NCBI GenBank assembly: GCA_965262315.1
Contig: CBDHFJ010000105.1
Span: 1 to 64,000, forward strand
Reading direction: 5' to 3'
DNA length: 64,000 nucleotides
Source: JBCCFK01 sp965262315
GTDB taxonomy: Bacteria > Actinomycetota > Acidimicrobiia > Acidimicrobiales > UBA8592
A program made the position numbers and the translations under genes. This document shows, one piece after another, positions 7,309 to 16,146 of the stretch; position 1 is the first letter of the stretch; each line of letters starts with the position of its first letter. The notes under the pieces are model-generated. The model saw nothing but the letters and a program-made list of their open reading frames with translations. It had not been told where the DNA came from and did not search any database.

Positions 7309-8229
7309 CTAGTGGTGCGCTAGGTAGTCGGCGGCTGCGAGCATCCGGCGGCCCACGGGTTGGAGATCGATGGCCGTCGCGACCAGGCCTGTCGACACCC
7401 GTTCCGCCGTCGCCCACTCCCAGATCGCTGTGGCGTCGGTTCCGGTGACGTCGGCCATCGCGCGGACGACGGTCCACGGTCCGGCGGCGAGAAGCTCGTC
7501 CGGGTCTTCGCGCACGATGATGCCGAGATCGCATTCGGGTTCGGCGATCAGCCCGTCCGGGTCGACCAGCTTCCAGCCGTTGCCCGCCCGCAATGTGTTC
7601 CACTGGTGGACGTCGCCGTGACACAGCACCGCTCGACTCGGATCGTGCGCTGCCGCCCGCGAGCGGGCCGCCCGGACGGCGTGGTCGATCGCTGCAGCCG
7701 AGCATGGGCGGCCCAGGCGCTCCCACTCGTCGGGGATGTAGGCGGCCAGCCACTCGGCCTTGGTCCGCCCGTCGGGCAGCTCCAGGCCGTCCGGGGCAGG
7801 CCGCCAGACCTCGGCGGCGACTCCGACCAGGACGCGCCAACGCTCCTGGACGGGGAGCCCCAGGTCGAACATCGACGCCCCGAGGCGTTCCAGCAGCAGT
7901 GCCGAGCGTTGCTCGTCGAAGGCGAGGAGCTCGACACAGCCGTCACCCGCGCACGCCGCGAGGACCGCCGCCTCCTCGGCGGCGTTGGAGCCGTCACGCG
8001 GAACCAGGAGCTTCAACACGGCCGCGCGGCCCTCGGCCGTCACCGCCTCCACCACGTGGGCCTCGGTTCCGCCCGGGATCGACCGACCGATCGTCAGGCC
8101 CCAGGCCGTGGCGAGCTGGTCGATCCAGGCGTCGAGCCGCTCCAGCCACGCCGCGTCTCCGGTCTCGATCGCCTTGTTCCGCACCACCTCCGCCACATCG
8201 GCCACCCGCGGATGATGCCACCACGACAT
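7309..8229 (-). CDS. Aminoglycoside/hydroxyurea phosphotransferase (APH(6)-like kinase)
   Basis: The 306-residue protein has the kinase-like fold of the streptomycin 6-kinase/hydroxyurea kinase family. An N-terminal GLTIGRSIPGGTEAHVVEAV strand region and AVLKLLVP (nucleotide-binding Lys) are followed by the Brenner motif LCHGDVHQWNTLRAG and the Mg-binding VDPDGLIAEPECDLGI. The Asp-Pro-Asp-Gly form is close to the DPKG form common in the family. It could inactivate an aminoglycoside or phosphorylate an unknown metabolite; chromosomal relatives often have no proven drug substrate. No resistance neighbours are present. Confidence 0.8.
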   Translation of the reverse strand: MSWWHHPRVADVAEVVRNKAIETGDAAWLERLDAWIDQLATAWGLTIGRSIPGGTEAHVVEAVTAEGRAAVLKLLVPRDGSNAAEEAAVLAACAGDGCVELLAFDEQRSALLLERLGASMFDLGLPVQERWRVLVGVAAEVWRPAPDGLELPDGRTKAEWLAAYIPDEWERLGRPCSAAAIDHAVRAARSRAAAHDPSRAVLCHGDVHQWNTLRAGNGWKLVDPDGLIAEPECDLGIIVREDPDELLAAGPWTVVRAMADVTGTDATAIWEWATAERVSTGLVATAIDLQPVGRRMLAAADYLAHH

Positions 8230-8288
8230 TGCCGTCCGGGCCCGATTTCACGCGATGGCCGGTCCCGGCAGCCTCCCGATACCATGGC

Positions 8289-8432
8289 GAGACACCCGCT
8301 TCGGGATGTGACGACCGGGTCCTGTGCAATGAGGACCCGTGAACCGAGTCAGGGCCGGGAGGCAGCAGCTCTCAGCGGTGCTCCTCGTGTGCCGCAGATC
8401 GCCTGGTCGTCACTTCCGGAAGCGGGTGTCTC
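8289..8432 (+). ncRNA. ffs: Bacterial signal recognition particle RNA
   Basis: The conserved helix 8 core is present: GTCAGGGCCGGGAGGCAGCA at 8348-8367, with a GGGA tetraloop and the AGCAG/CAGG symmetric loop that binds Ffh. Flanking sequences pair into one long hairpin: GACGACCGGG (8310-8319) with CCTGGTCGTC (8402-8411), and GAGACACCCGCTTC (8289-8302) with GAAGCGGGTGTCTC (8419-8432). TACCAT at 8280-8285 is a plausible -10 element, placing the 5' end near 8289-8292. The position just upstream of dnaX-ybaB-recR is a common one for this gene. Confidence 0.9.
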
Positions 8433-8454
8433 GCGTCAACACCACCGCGCGCCG

Positions 8455-8475
8455 CGGTCCGGTCGCTGCGGACCG
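8455..8475 (+). terminator. Hairpin downstream of SRP RNA, possible terminator
   Basis: CGGTCCG (8455-8461) and CGGACCG (8469-8475) form a 7-bp stem with a 7-nt loop just after the SRP RNA. There is no U tract, which is usual in high-GC actinobacteria. Function is inferred from position. Confidence 0.35.
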
Positions 8476-8599
8476 TGACGACGGTCGGGGTGCGGACAGT
8501 CGTCGGGCCCAGGGCCGAATTCACTTGTCCACAGGCGCGTGGTTCACTTTGGGCGCGGGCTGACACGCAACTTCCAACCACTGGGCAGGCTGGAGCATC

Positions 8600-9617
<1,018 letters not shown>

Positions 9618-9657
9618 CCCCGGCGGGCCGTCGGGGGCACCCGGTAGGCTCGCCTCG

Positions 9658-11624
9658 ATGGCCTACCAGTCGCTCTATCGCCGCTACCGATCCGGCCGCT
9701 TCGGCGAGCTCGTGGGCCAACAGCACGTGGTCACGGCGCTCAAGAACGCCATCACCGAGGACCGTGTCGGGCACGCGTATCTGTTCAGCGGGCCCCGCGG
9801 CACCGGCAAGACCAGCACGGCGCGCATCCTCGGCAAGGCGCTGAACTGCACCAACCTGGGTGACGACGGCGAGCCCTGTTGTGCGTGCGAGTCCTGCCTG
9901 TCGTTCCAGCAGGGCACGTCCTATGACCTCCAGGAACTCGACGCCGCGTCGAACAACGGGGTCGAGGCGATCCGGGACCTGATCGCCAAGGTGGCGCTGG
10001 GGTCACCCGGGCGCACCAAGGTGTACATCCTGGACGAGGTCCACATGCTGACGGCGGGTGCCGAGAACGCGTTGCTGAAGACGCTCGAGGAGCCGCCGGA
10101 CCACGTCGTGTTCGTCCTGGCCACGACCGAGCCCCACAAGGTCGTCCCCACCATCCGGAGCAGGACGCAGCACTACGAGTTCGAGTTGATCCCGGCTCAG
10201 GATCTCGAAGCGCATGTCCGCTGGGTCGCCCAGGACGCCGGGCTCCAGGTCGACGACACCATGGTCGACTACGTGGTGCGCGCCGGCAAGTGGTTCGGCC
10301 CGGGACACGCTGTCGGCGCTCGACCAGGTGGTGGCCGCGGGCGGTGTCCCACGGGGCACCGACGTCATCGACGAGATCATGGCTGCGCTGGCGGCCGCCG
10401 ACGCCGGACAGGTCGTGGCCGGTGTCAACGAGGCACTGAAGGCCGGCCGCGATCCACGGGTGATCGGCGAGGACCTCCTCGCTCGCCTCCGCGACGCATT
10501 CCTGTCGTCGATGGGTGCGTCGCTCGACCATCTGTCGGACGCGCAGGCCGAGACCGCCCGGGCCACCTCGTCGACGATGGGGCCCGCGGCGATCACGCGG
10601 GCGCTCGAGCGCATCGGGAGCGCGCTGATCGAGATGCGCCAGGCACCCGACCCCCGCGTCGACCTGGAGGTGGCGCTGCTGCGGTTGAGTCGACCCGACC
10701 TCGACACCGACCTGAGCAGCGGTCGTCGCCCGCCTCGAGCGTCTCGAACAGGGGGGCGTGGTCGCTGCTCCTCCACCCGCCGCTGGCGCCACACCGGCGC
10801 CCGCGACGCCGGGTGCGCCTGCCGCGCCGGCCGACCCGGTCGCCGAGCCGCCGGCTGTCGCCGAGGCGCCGGCCACCGACCCTGCCCCCCGCCCGAGCGG
10901 CGGTCGACCGGCCGATGGTGCTCGCGCTGCGCTTGCCGCCACCCGCGGCGACCGGCCCGCGCCGACGCCTGCCCCGGATCCTCCTCCGGGCGACGATGCC
11001 CCCGGCCGATCGCCTCGCCCCACGCTCGGCGCCACCCGAGGAGCGGCTCGCGACGACGCTCCCACAACCGAGCCGGCACCCGAACCACCCGAGCCCGTCC
11101 ACCAGCCGGCCCCAGTCGAGCCTGTTCACGAGCCGGCCCCGGTCGAGCCTCCACCCGACCCGGCGCCGGCGCCGACACCCGGCGGCGGCCCGACCCTCGG
11201 TGGCCTCGAGGCAGCATGGGACGACATCAAGGCGTCGCTGCCCGGCAGGGCCAAGTCCCGGTTCAGCGGTGGTCGCTTCATCTCCGTCGACGGTGCCACC
11301 GTGGTGTTCGGGCTGCCCAACGCGATCCACCGCGATCGCTGCCAGGAGTGCGTCGACGACGTCCGAGCCGCCATCTCCTCGCACCTCGGGACCACGATCG
11401 AGCTCACCCTGGTGGTCGACGGCGACGCACCACCGCCCGTCGCTCGAGCCGCCGACCAACCGGCGCCTGCGCCCACGGTCGAGTCCCCGGCGGAGGAGGA
11501 AGAGGTCATCGACCTCGACTCGCTCACCGATGCGTCCGCCGACGCGGCCGGCGGCATCGACCTGCTGACCGAGGCGTTTCCGGGTGCCGAGCTGATGGAT
11601 CAGGATCCCGAACCCCAGAACTGA
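9658..11624 (+). CDS. dnaX: DNA polymerase III subunit gamma/tau, two frameshifts
   Basis: The product starts MAYQSLYRRYRSGRFGELVG. Walker A (GPRGTGKTSTARIL), the four-Cys zinc module around residues 64-80, Walker B (YILDEVHML) and the sensor region LATTEPHKVVPTI are all present. The clamp-loader ATPase domain then continues in the +1 frame after about 10291 (GSARDTLSALDQVVAAGG; an extra T after AAG) and again in the +1 frame after about 10721 (VVARLERLEQGGVV; an extra G). The C-terminal part is a long Ala/Pro/Glu tail ending ELMDQDPEPQN. An essential gene cannot tolerate these shifts, so insertion errors are likely. It is followed by ybaB and recR. Confidence 0.9.
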
Positions 11625-11699
11625 CGACGGCAGCGGCACGGAACTGTCCTCGCGGTCTGCCAGACTGAGCTCTCCGTTCCGCCGTCTCGAGGTCTCCAC

Positions 11700-12065
11700 A
11701 TGAGCGACCAGAATCCGCCCCTCGACATGAACGCAATCCTGCAGCAGGCCCAGCAGATGGGCGAGCAGCTGATGGCCGCCCAGCAGGAGGCGGCGGCGCA
11801 GGTGCACGAGGGCCAGGCCGGCGGCGGCGCGGTGAAGATCACCATGACCGGCAGCTTCGAGTTCGAGTCGGTCAGCATCTCGCCCGCAGCCGTGGATCCC
11901 GACGACGTGGAGATGCTCCAGGACCTGGTCCTGGCCGCGCTCAACGACGTGATGGCGCAGGCCGGCGAGGCGCAGGGTGGTGGGGGCATGGATCTCGGTG
12001 GTCTCGACCTCGGCGGTCTGCTCGGCGGAGGTGGCCTCGGCGGCCTCCTCGGCCCGGGCGACTGA
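11700..12065 (+). CDS. YbaB/EbfC family nucleoid-associated protein
   Basis: The 121-residue product begins MSDQNPPLDMNAILQQAQQM and has the central strand motif GGGAVKITMTGSFEFESVSI, typical of YbaB. The C-terminus is an unusual Gly/Leu-rich repeat (GGLDLGGLLGGGGLGG). Family members are small DNA-binding dimers. The dnaX-ybaB-recR order and a 1-bp gap to recR indicate one operon linked to replication and repair. Confidence 0.92.
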   Translation: MSDQNPPLDMNAILQQAQQMGEQLMAAQQEAAAQVHEGQAGGGAVKITMTGSFEFESVSISPAAVDPDDVEMLQDLVLAALNDVMAQAGEAQGGGGMDLGGLDLGGLLGGGGLGGLLGPGD

Positions 12066-12066
12066 C

Positions 12067-12678
12067 GTGGTCTCGGTCTACACGCCGGCCGTTCAGACCC
12101 TGATCGACGAGCTCGGCAAGTTGCCCGGGGTGGGCCCCAAGTCGGCCCAGCGGATCGCCTTCCATCTGGTCAAGCTGCCCGAGGCAGACGCGCTCCGGCT
12201 TGCCGATGCCGTCCGCGACGCCAAGGCCCGGGTCCGGTTCTGCGAGATCTGCTTCAACATCAGCGATGAGCTGCGGTGTGAGATCTGCGCCGACGAGCGT
12301 CGGGACCAGACGCTGGTGTGTGTGGTCGAGGAGCCTCGCGACATCGTGGCCATCGAACGCACCCGGGAGTTCAACGGCCGCTATCACGTGCTCCAAGGCG
12401 CCATCAATCCCATCGACGGCATCGGCCCCGACCAGCTCCGGGTCAAGGAGCTGCTCGACCGGCTGCGGACCGAGCAGGTCCAGGAGATCATCCTGTGCAC
12501 GAACCCCAACATCGAGGGTGAAGCCACGGCGATGTATCTCGCACGGCTGATCGAACCGCTCGGCGTCACGGTGACTCGGATCGCCTCCGGCCTGCCCGTG
12601 GGTGGCGACCTCGAGTACGCCGACGAGCTCACCCTCGGCCGAGCCCTCGAGGGTCGCCGCGCCGTGGATGCGGGCTGA
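12067..12678 (+). CDS. recR: Recombination mediator protein RecR
   Basis: This is a 203-residue protein of normal family length from GTG 12067. It has the N-terminal helix-hairpin-helix (LGKLPGVGPKSAQRIAFHL), a four-Cys zinc finger (CEICFNISDELRCEIC), and a Toprim domain with CVVEEPRDIVAIE, the Walker-like TNPNIEGEATAMYLA, and the terminal GGDLEYADELTLGRAL. RecR acts with RecO/RecF in RecA loading at gaps. The GTG one base after the ybaB stop was chosen over upstream in-frame starts, which lie inside ybaB. Confidence 0.95.
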   Translation: MVSVYTPAVQTLIDELGKLPGVGPKSAQRIAFHLVKLPEADALRLADAVRDAKARVRFCEICFNISDELRCEICADERRDQTLVCVVEEPRDIVAIERTREFNGRYHVLQGAINPIDGIGPDQLRVKELLDRLRTEQVQEIILCTNPNIEGEATAMYLARLIEPLGVTVTRIASGLPVGGDLEYADELTLGRALEGRRAVDAG

Positions 12679-14304
12679 TCAACCCAGACGGATCGTGCGG
12701 GTGATGGCCACCGCGTCCAGCAGCGCTCGATCGTGGGAGATCAACAGCAGCGTTCCGTCGTAGCCGTCCAGCGCAGCCTCGAGCTGCTCGATCGCCGGCA
12801 GGTCGAGATGGTTCGAGGGCTCGTCGAGGACGACGAGGTTCACCCCCTTGGCTTGGAACAGGGCCAACGACGCCCGAGTCCGTTCGCCGGGTGACAGGGT
12901 GCGGATCGGCCGAGCCACGGCGTCGTGGTCCAGGCCGAACTTGGCGAGCAGCGACCGTGCCTCGGCCATGTCGAGGCCGGCCTGGGCAGGGAACACGTCG
13001 ACCAGACGTTCGTCGTCGGCGAGCCACCCGCCCCGTTCCTGGCCCAGCACGCCAACCACCACCGACGGGCCGACGCGGCACGTGCCGCGGGTCGGCGCGA
13101 GCTCACCGAGGACGGCGGCGACGAAGGTCGACTTGCCGCTGCCGTTGGGCCCCGCCAGATGAATCTTCTCGCCCCACTCGATGCACTCGGTGATCGGCCC
13201 CAGGACGAAGTCGCCCCGTTGAACGACGAGGTCCTCGGTCTCCACCACCACCGCACCCGAGCGCGGGGCGGTGGCCACCGTGAACCGGAGGTCCCAACCT
13301 TCCCAGGGCTTGTCGACCACCTCCAAGCGTTCCAGGGCGCGGTCGGTCGCCCGGGCTCGGCCTGCCAACTGTTCGGTTTGGTCCATGGCCCACCGTCGGC
13401 GGAACTTGTCCCCGTCGGCGGGACGCTTGCGGGCGCTGCTCACGCCGCGGTCGACCCACTCGCGTTGGCGCTGGGCCGACGCCCGCAGCCGGTCGCGCTC
13501 GTCGACGTAGCGTTGGTGCGCGGAGACCGCACGGGCCCGAGCGGTCTCCCGCTCGTCCAGGTATGCCTGCCAGCCGCCGTGGAAGAGGGTGGCGGTGTGG
13601 TCGTGCTCGTCGATCTCGAGCACGGACGTGACCGCGTGTTCCAGAAATCGGCGGTCGTGGGAGACGACGACGAGGCCGCCCGCGAGCGCACCAACCCACC
13701 CCTCCAACACCGCGAGCCCGCCGGCGTCGAGGTTGTTGGTGGGCTCGTCCAACAGGGTGACGTCGAACCGGCTCAGCAGCACCGTGGCGAGACCGACGCG
13801 AACCGCCTCGCCACCCGAGAGCGACGCCGTGGCCTGGTCGAGGACTCGGCCAGGCAGCCCGAGTCGGCGCAGCGTCGTCTCCACGCGTCGATCGAAGTCG
13901 GCGGCGCCCGCTGCCGACCACGCATGGAGCGCCTGCTCGTAGCGCTCAGCTGCGTCCTCGGAGCCATCGGCGAGGCCTGCGGCGGCTGCCTCGAAGGCGG
14001 CGTCGGCCGCGGCCACGCCGGTCTGTGTCGCCAGGTGGTCTCGGACACTGCGAGTCGAGCGTTCCAGCTCCTGGTCGACAAGACCGACGCGCAGGTCAGC
14101 GGGCCGACGCACGACCCGGCCACGGTCCGTCGGACTGGCGCCTGCCAGGACCCGCAACAGTGTGGACTTCCCCACCCCGTTGGGCCCGACCACCGCCAAA
14201 CGGGTGGCGGGCCCGATGGTGAGGTCGATGTCGGCCAGGACCGGTCGATCGGCGCGGGTGAGCGAGATCTGGTGGGCGTTCAGGGCGAACGAGGGTGCGG
14301 ACAC
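12679..14304 (-). CDS. ABC-F family ATPase (ribosome-associated, possible antibiotic-resistance type)
   Basis: The 541-residue protein has two ABC ATPase domains and no membrane segments. Walker A motifs are GPNGVGKST (near residue 40) and GPNGSGKST (near 370); Walker B motifs are LLDEPTNNLD and VLDEPSNHLD; signatures are SLSGGEAV and TLSPGERT. A charged linker lies between the domains. Family members act on the ribosomal E site, either in translation quality control or in resistance to ribosome-targeting drugs. It starts at GTG 14304 with a strong GGAGGTG site. Its roughly 330-nt leader holds a leader peptide and hairpins, favouring a drug-responsive member, though this is inference. Confidence 0.88.
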   Translation of the reverse strand: MSAPSFALNAHQISLTRADRPVLADIDLTIGPATRLAVVGPNGVGKSTLLRVLAGASPTDRGRVVRRPADLRVGLVDQELERSTRSVRDHLATQTGVAAADAAFEAAAAGLADGSEDAAERYEQALHAWSAAGAADFDRRVETTLRRLGLPGRVLDQATASLSGGEAVRVGLATVLLSRFDVTLLDEPTNNLDAGGLAVLEGWVGALAGGLVVVSHDRRFLEHAVTSVLEIDEHDHTATLFHGGWQAYLDERETARARAVSAHQRYVDERDRLRASAQRQREWVDRGVSSARKRPADGDKFRRRWAMDQTEQLAGRARATDRALERLEVVDKPWEGWDLRFTVATAPRSGAVVVETEDLVVQRGDFVLGPITECIEWGEKIHLAGPNGSGKSTFVAAVLGELAPTRGTCRVGPSVVVGVLGQERGGWLADDERLVDVFPAQAGLDMAEARSLLAKFGLDHDAVARPIRTLSPGERTRASLALFQAKGVNLVVLDEPSNHLDLPAIEQLEAALDGYDGTLLLISHDRALLDAVAITRTIRLG

Positions 14305-14418
14305 GGGTCACCTCCGGCTCTCGACGCATGCCGTTCGGCGATGCGGCGGATGGGTGTACCGGTCTCACTTCACGTCGGCCACGCTACCGCGGTGCCCGCC
14401 CGGCGTCAGGCGACATTG

Positions 14419-14495
14419 GCCGAAAACGGCCGCTGCATCGTCGCTTCGGCCGAAAACGGCCGCTGCATCGTCGCTTCGGCCGAAAACGGCCGAAG
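14419..14495. repeat. Tandem 30-bp repeats carrying GGCCG-AAAA-CGGCC hairpins
   Basis: Three copies of GGCCGAAAACGGCC recur at a 30-bp period (cores near 14419, 14449 and 14479), with CGCTGCATCGTCGC between them. Each is a hairpin with an AAAA (plus) or TTTT (minus) loop. The copy at 14474-14495 is the strongest, CTTCGGCCG pairing with CGGCCGAAG. They lie between the ABC-F promoter and its start codon, so on the minus strand they could act as terminators or as an mRNA structure. Confidence 0.8.
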
Positions 14496-14563
14496 TGCCA
14501 CCTCACTGAGTCGGGCGCGGGCGGACAAGACCGACAGGACAGCGAGATGGCACCTCGACGTAC

Positions 14564-14614
14564 TCACAGGGGATGAGCAAGATGATGCGGTGACACCACC
14601 TGGTGGGATGTCAT
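14564..14614 (-). CDS. Putative 16-residue leader peptide of the ABC-F gene
   Basis: The reading frame from ATG 14614 encodes MTSHQVVSPHHLAHPL and stops at 14564. It begins about 16 nt after the predicted transcription start and is preceded by AGGGG, which abuts the ATG. It is enclosed by a long inverted repeat whose arms contain its start and reach its stop, the arrangement used in ribosome-mediated attenuation. His- and Pro-rich content could favour ribosome stalling. Translation is inferred. Confidence 0.4.
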   Translation of the reverse strand: MTSHQVVSPHHLAHPL

Positions 14615-14621
14615 CCCCTGT
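14566..14621 (-). promoter_or_regulatory. Long hairpin spanning the leader peptide (putative attenuator)
   Basis: On the minus strand ACAGGGGATGA (14621-14611) is fully complementary to TCATCCCCTGT (14576-14566). Inside it, GACA-CCACC and GGTGG-GATGTC can form a competing hairpin, and GGGAT-GAC-ATCCC a third. Ribosomes on the leader peptide would disrupt the long stem. It lies upstream of the terminator-like hairpins at 14419-14495. Confidence 0.5.
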
Positions 14622-14636
14622 TCGAACGTTACGGTC

Positions 14637-14665
14637 ACATTACGATGTAACCGCAGCGTCGTCAA
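14637..14665 (-). promoter_or_regulatory. Promoter for the ABC-F transcript with overlapping dyad
   Basis: On the minus strand TTGACG (14665-14660), a 17-bp spacer and TAATGT (14642-14637) form a good sigma-70-type promoter in a locally AT-richer stretch. An imperfect palindrome, CGGTCACAT-TACG-ATGTAACCG at 14632-14653, overlaps the -10 element and could be a repressor site. Confidence 0.6.
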
Positions 14666-14817
14666 GAGGGAATCGCAACATTCGTAACAAAGGGCTCTGA
14701 CCAGGCCAAACGTGGCCGAGGTCGGGGGTTTCGGGGCGCGACGGCTCATGTGACGGGCACCGCCCGAAATGTGACGAAACGTCCATCCGGCGAGGTGAGG
14801 CCGGACGACGGCCGGGT

Positions 14818-15999
14818 TCAGCCGGCGACGCGCAGGAGGAGGGCGTCGCCCTGTCCGCCGCCGCCGCACAGCGCTGCGGCGCCCGTCCCGCCCCCACGAC
14901 GCTTGAGCTCGTGGGCCAGCGTCAGCGCCAGGCGATTGCCCGAAGCGCCGATGGGGTGGCCGAGGGCGATCGCGCCGCCGTTCACGTTGACCACGTCGTC
15001 AGAGATCCCCAGGTCGGTCATCGAGGCACACGAGACGGCGGCGAACGCCTCGTTGATCTCGAACAGGTCCACGTCGGCCAGCGTCATGGCACTGCGCTCC
15101 AGTGCCTGGCGGATCGCTCGCGACGGCTGGGTGAGCAGGCTGGTGTCGGGGCCGGCAACCTGGCCATAACCGACCAACTCGGCCAGGGGTGTCACCCCGA
15201 GTCGCTCGGCCACCTCGGTGGTGGTGATCACGGTTGCCGAGGCACCGTCGGAGATCTGCGAGGCATTGCCGGCGGTGATGTTGCCGGCCTCGGCGAACGC
15301 CGGGCGCAGCGCACCCAACGACTCCATGTCCGTGGCGGCCCGAATCCCCTCGTCCTTGTCGACAGTGATGGGGTCGCCTCGACGTTGGGGGATCTCGACC
15401 GGGATGATCTCGTCGGCCAACAGGCCGTCCTTGGTGGCGCGGGCCGCCCGATCGTGGCTCGCGGCGGCCACCCGATCCTGCGCCTCGCGGTCGATCGAAG
15501 CCGACGCCGCGTAGCGCTCGGTGCTCTCGCCCATCAACTCCCGCTCGAGCGCACAGAACAACCCGTCGTGCTGAATGGCGTCGAGCATCTCGGTGTTGCC
15601 ATAGCGATACCCGCCTCGTGCGCCGGGCAGTAGGAACGGGGCGCCGGTCATGGACTCCATGCCACCGGCGATCACGATCTCGGCCTCACCGGTCTGGATC
15701 ATCTGGTCGGCGAGGTGGATCGCGTTGAGGCCGGACAAACAGACCTTGTTGATGGTGGTGGCGGGAACCGACATGGGGATGTCGGCGCGTCGGGCGGCCT
15801 GACGCGCCGTGAGCTGGCCGGTACCGGCCTGCAGGACCTGGCCCATGATCACGTAGTCGACCTGGTCCGGAGACACACCGGCGCGCTCGAGTGCCGCTCG
15901 GATGGCGATGCCACCGAGATCGGCGCCGCTCAGCGACGACAGGCCGCCGCTCAGCTTGCCGATCGGCGTACGAGCGCCGGAGAGAATGACCGTACCCAT
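14818..15999 (-). CDS. Acetyl-CoA C-acyltransferase (thiolase)
   Basis: The 393-residue product has all thiolase landmarks: the nucleophilic Cys87 in NKVCLSGLNAIHLAD, the GGMESMT segment, the NEAFAAV loop, the catalytic His in GGAIALGHPIGASGNR, and the second Cys in ALCGGGGQGDALLL at the C-terminus. Length and the GxGQG ending fit the degradative/biosynthetic acetoacetyl-CoA thiolase group. It catalyses reversible thiolytic cleavage of 3-ketoacyl-CoA. No beta-oxidation partner is adjacent, so the pathway is not decided here. The ATG is at 15999. Confidence 0.93.
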   Translation of the reverse strand: MGTVILSGARTPIGKLSGGLSSLSGADLGGIAIRAALERAGVSPDQVDYVIMGQVLQAGTGQLTARQAARRADIPMSVPATTINKVCLSGLNAIHLADQMIQTGEAEIVIAGGMESMTGAPFLLPGARGGYRYGNTEMLDAIQHDGLFCALERELMGESTERYAASASIDREAQDRVAAASHDRAARATKDGLLADEIIPVEIPQRRGDPITVDKDEGIRAATDMESLGALRPAFAEAGNITAGNASQISDGASATVITTTEVAERLGVTPLAELVGYGQVAGPDTSLLTQPSRAIRQALERSAMTLADVDLFEINEAFAAVSCASMTDLGISDDVVNVNGGAIALGHPIGASGNRLALTLAHELKRRGGGTGAAALCGGGGQGDALLLRVAG

Positions 16000-16146
16000 G
16001 CCCAGACCCCCTGGGAGACGACGAATGCCTCGTCAGGTTACGGCAGTGGGGACCAGGGACGCTCAGTCGTCACGCGCGAGGTCGCCGCGGACGGGTCCGC
16101 GGCGACGTGTGCTCGCTCCGACCAGCGTCGGTGTGGTCGAGTCGGC

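Noticed and set aside
10280..10730. Programmed frameshifting in dnaX.
   Set aside because: Both shifts are +1, two are needed, and no slippery heptamer or following stop codon is present.
14419..14495. Short regular repeats considered as a CRISPR array.
   Set aside because: The period is 30 bp with conserved linkers instead of unique spacers, only about 2.5 units are present, and no cas genes are near.
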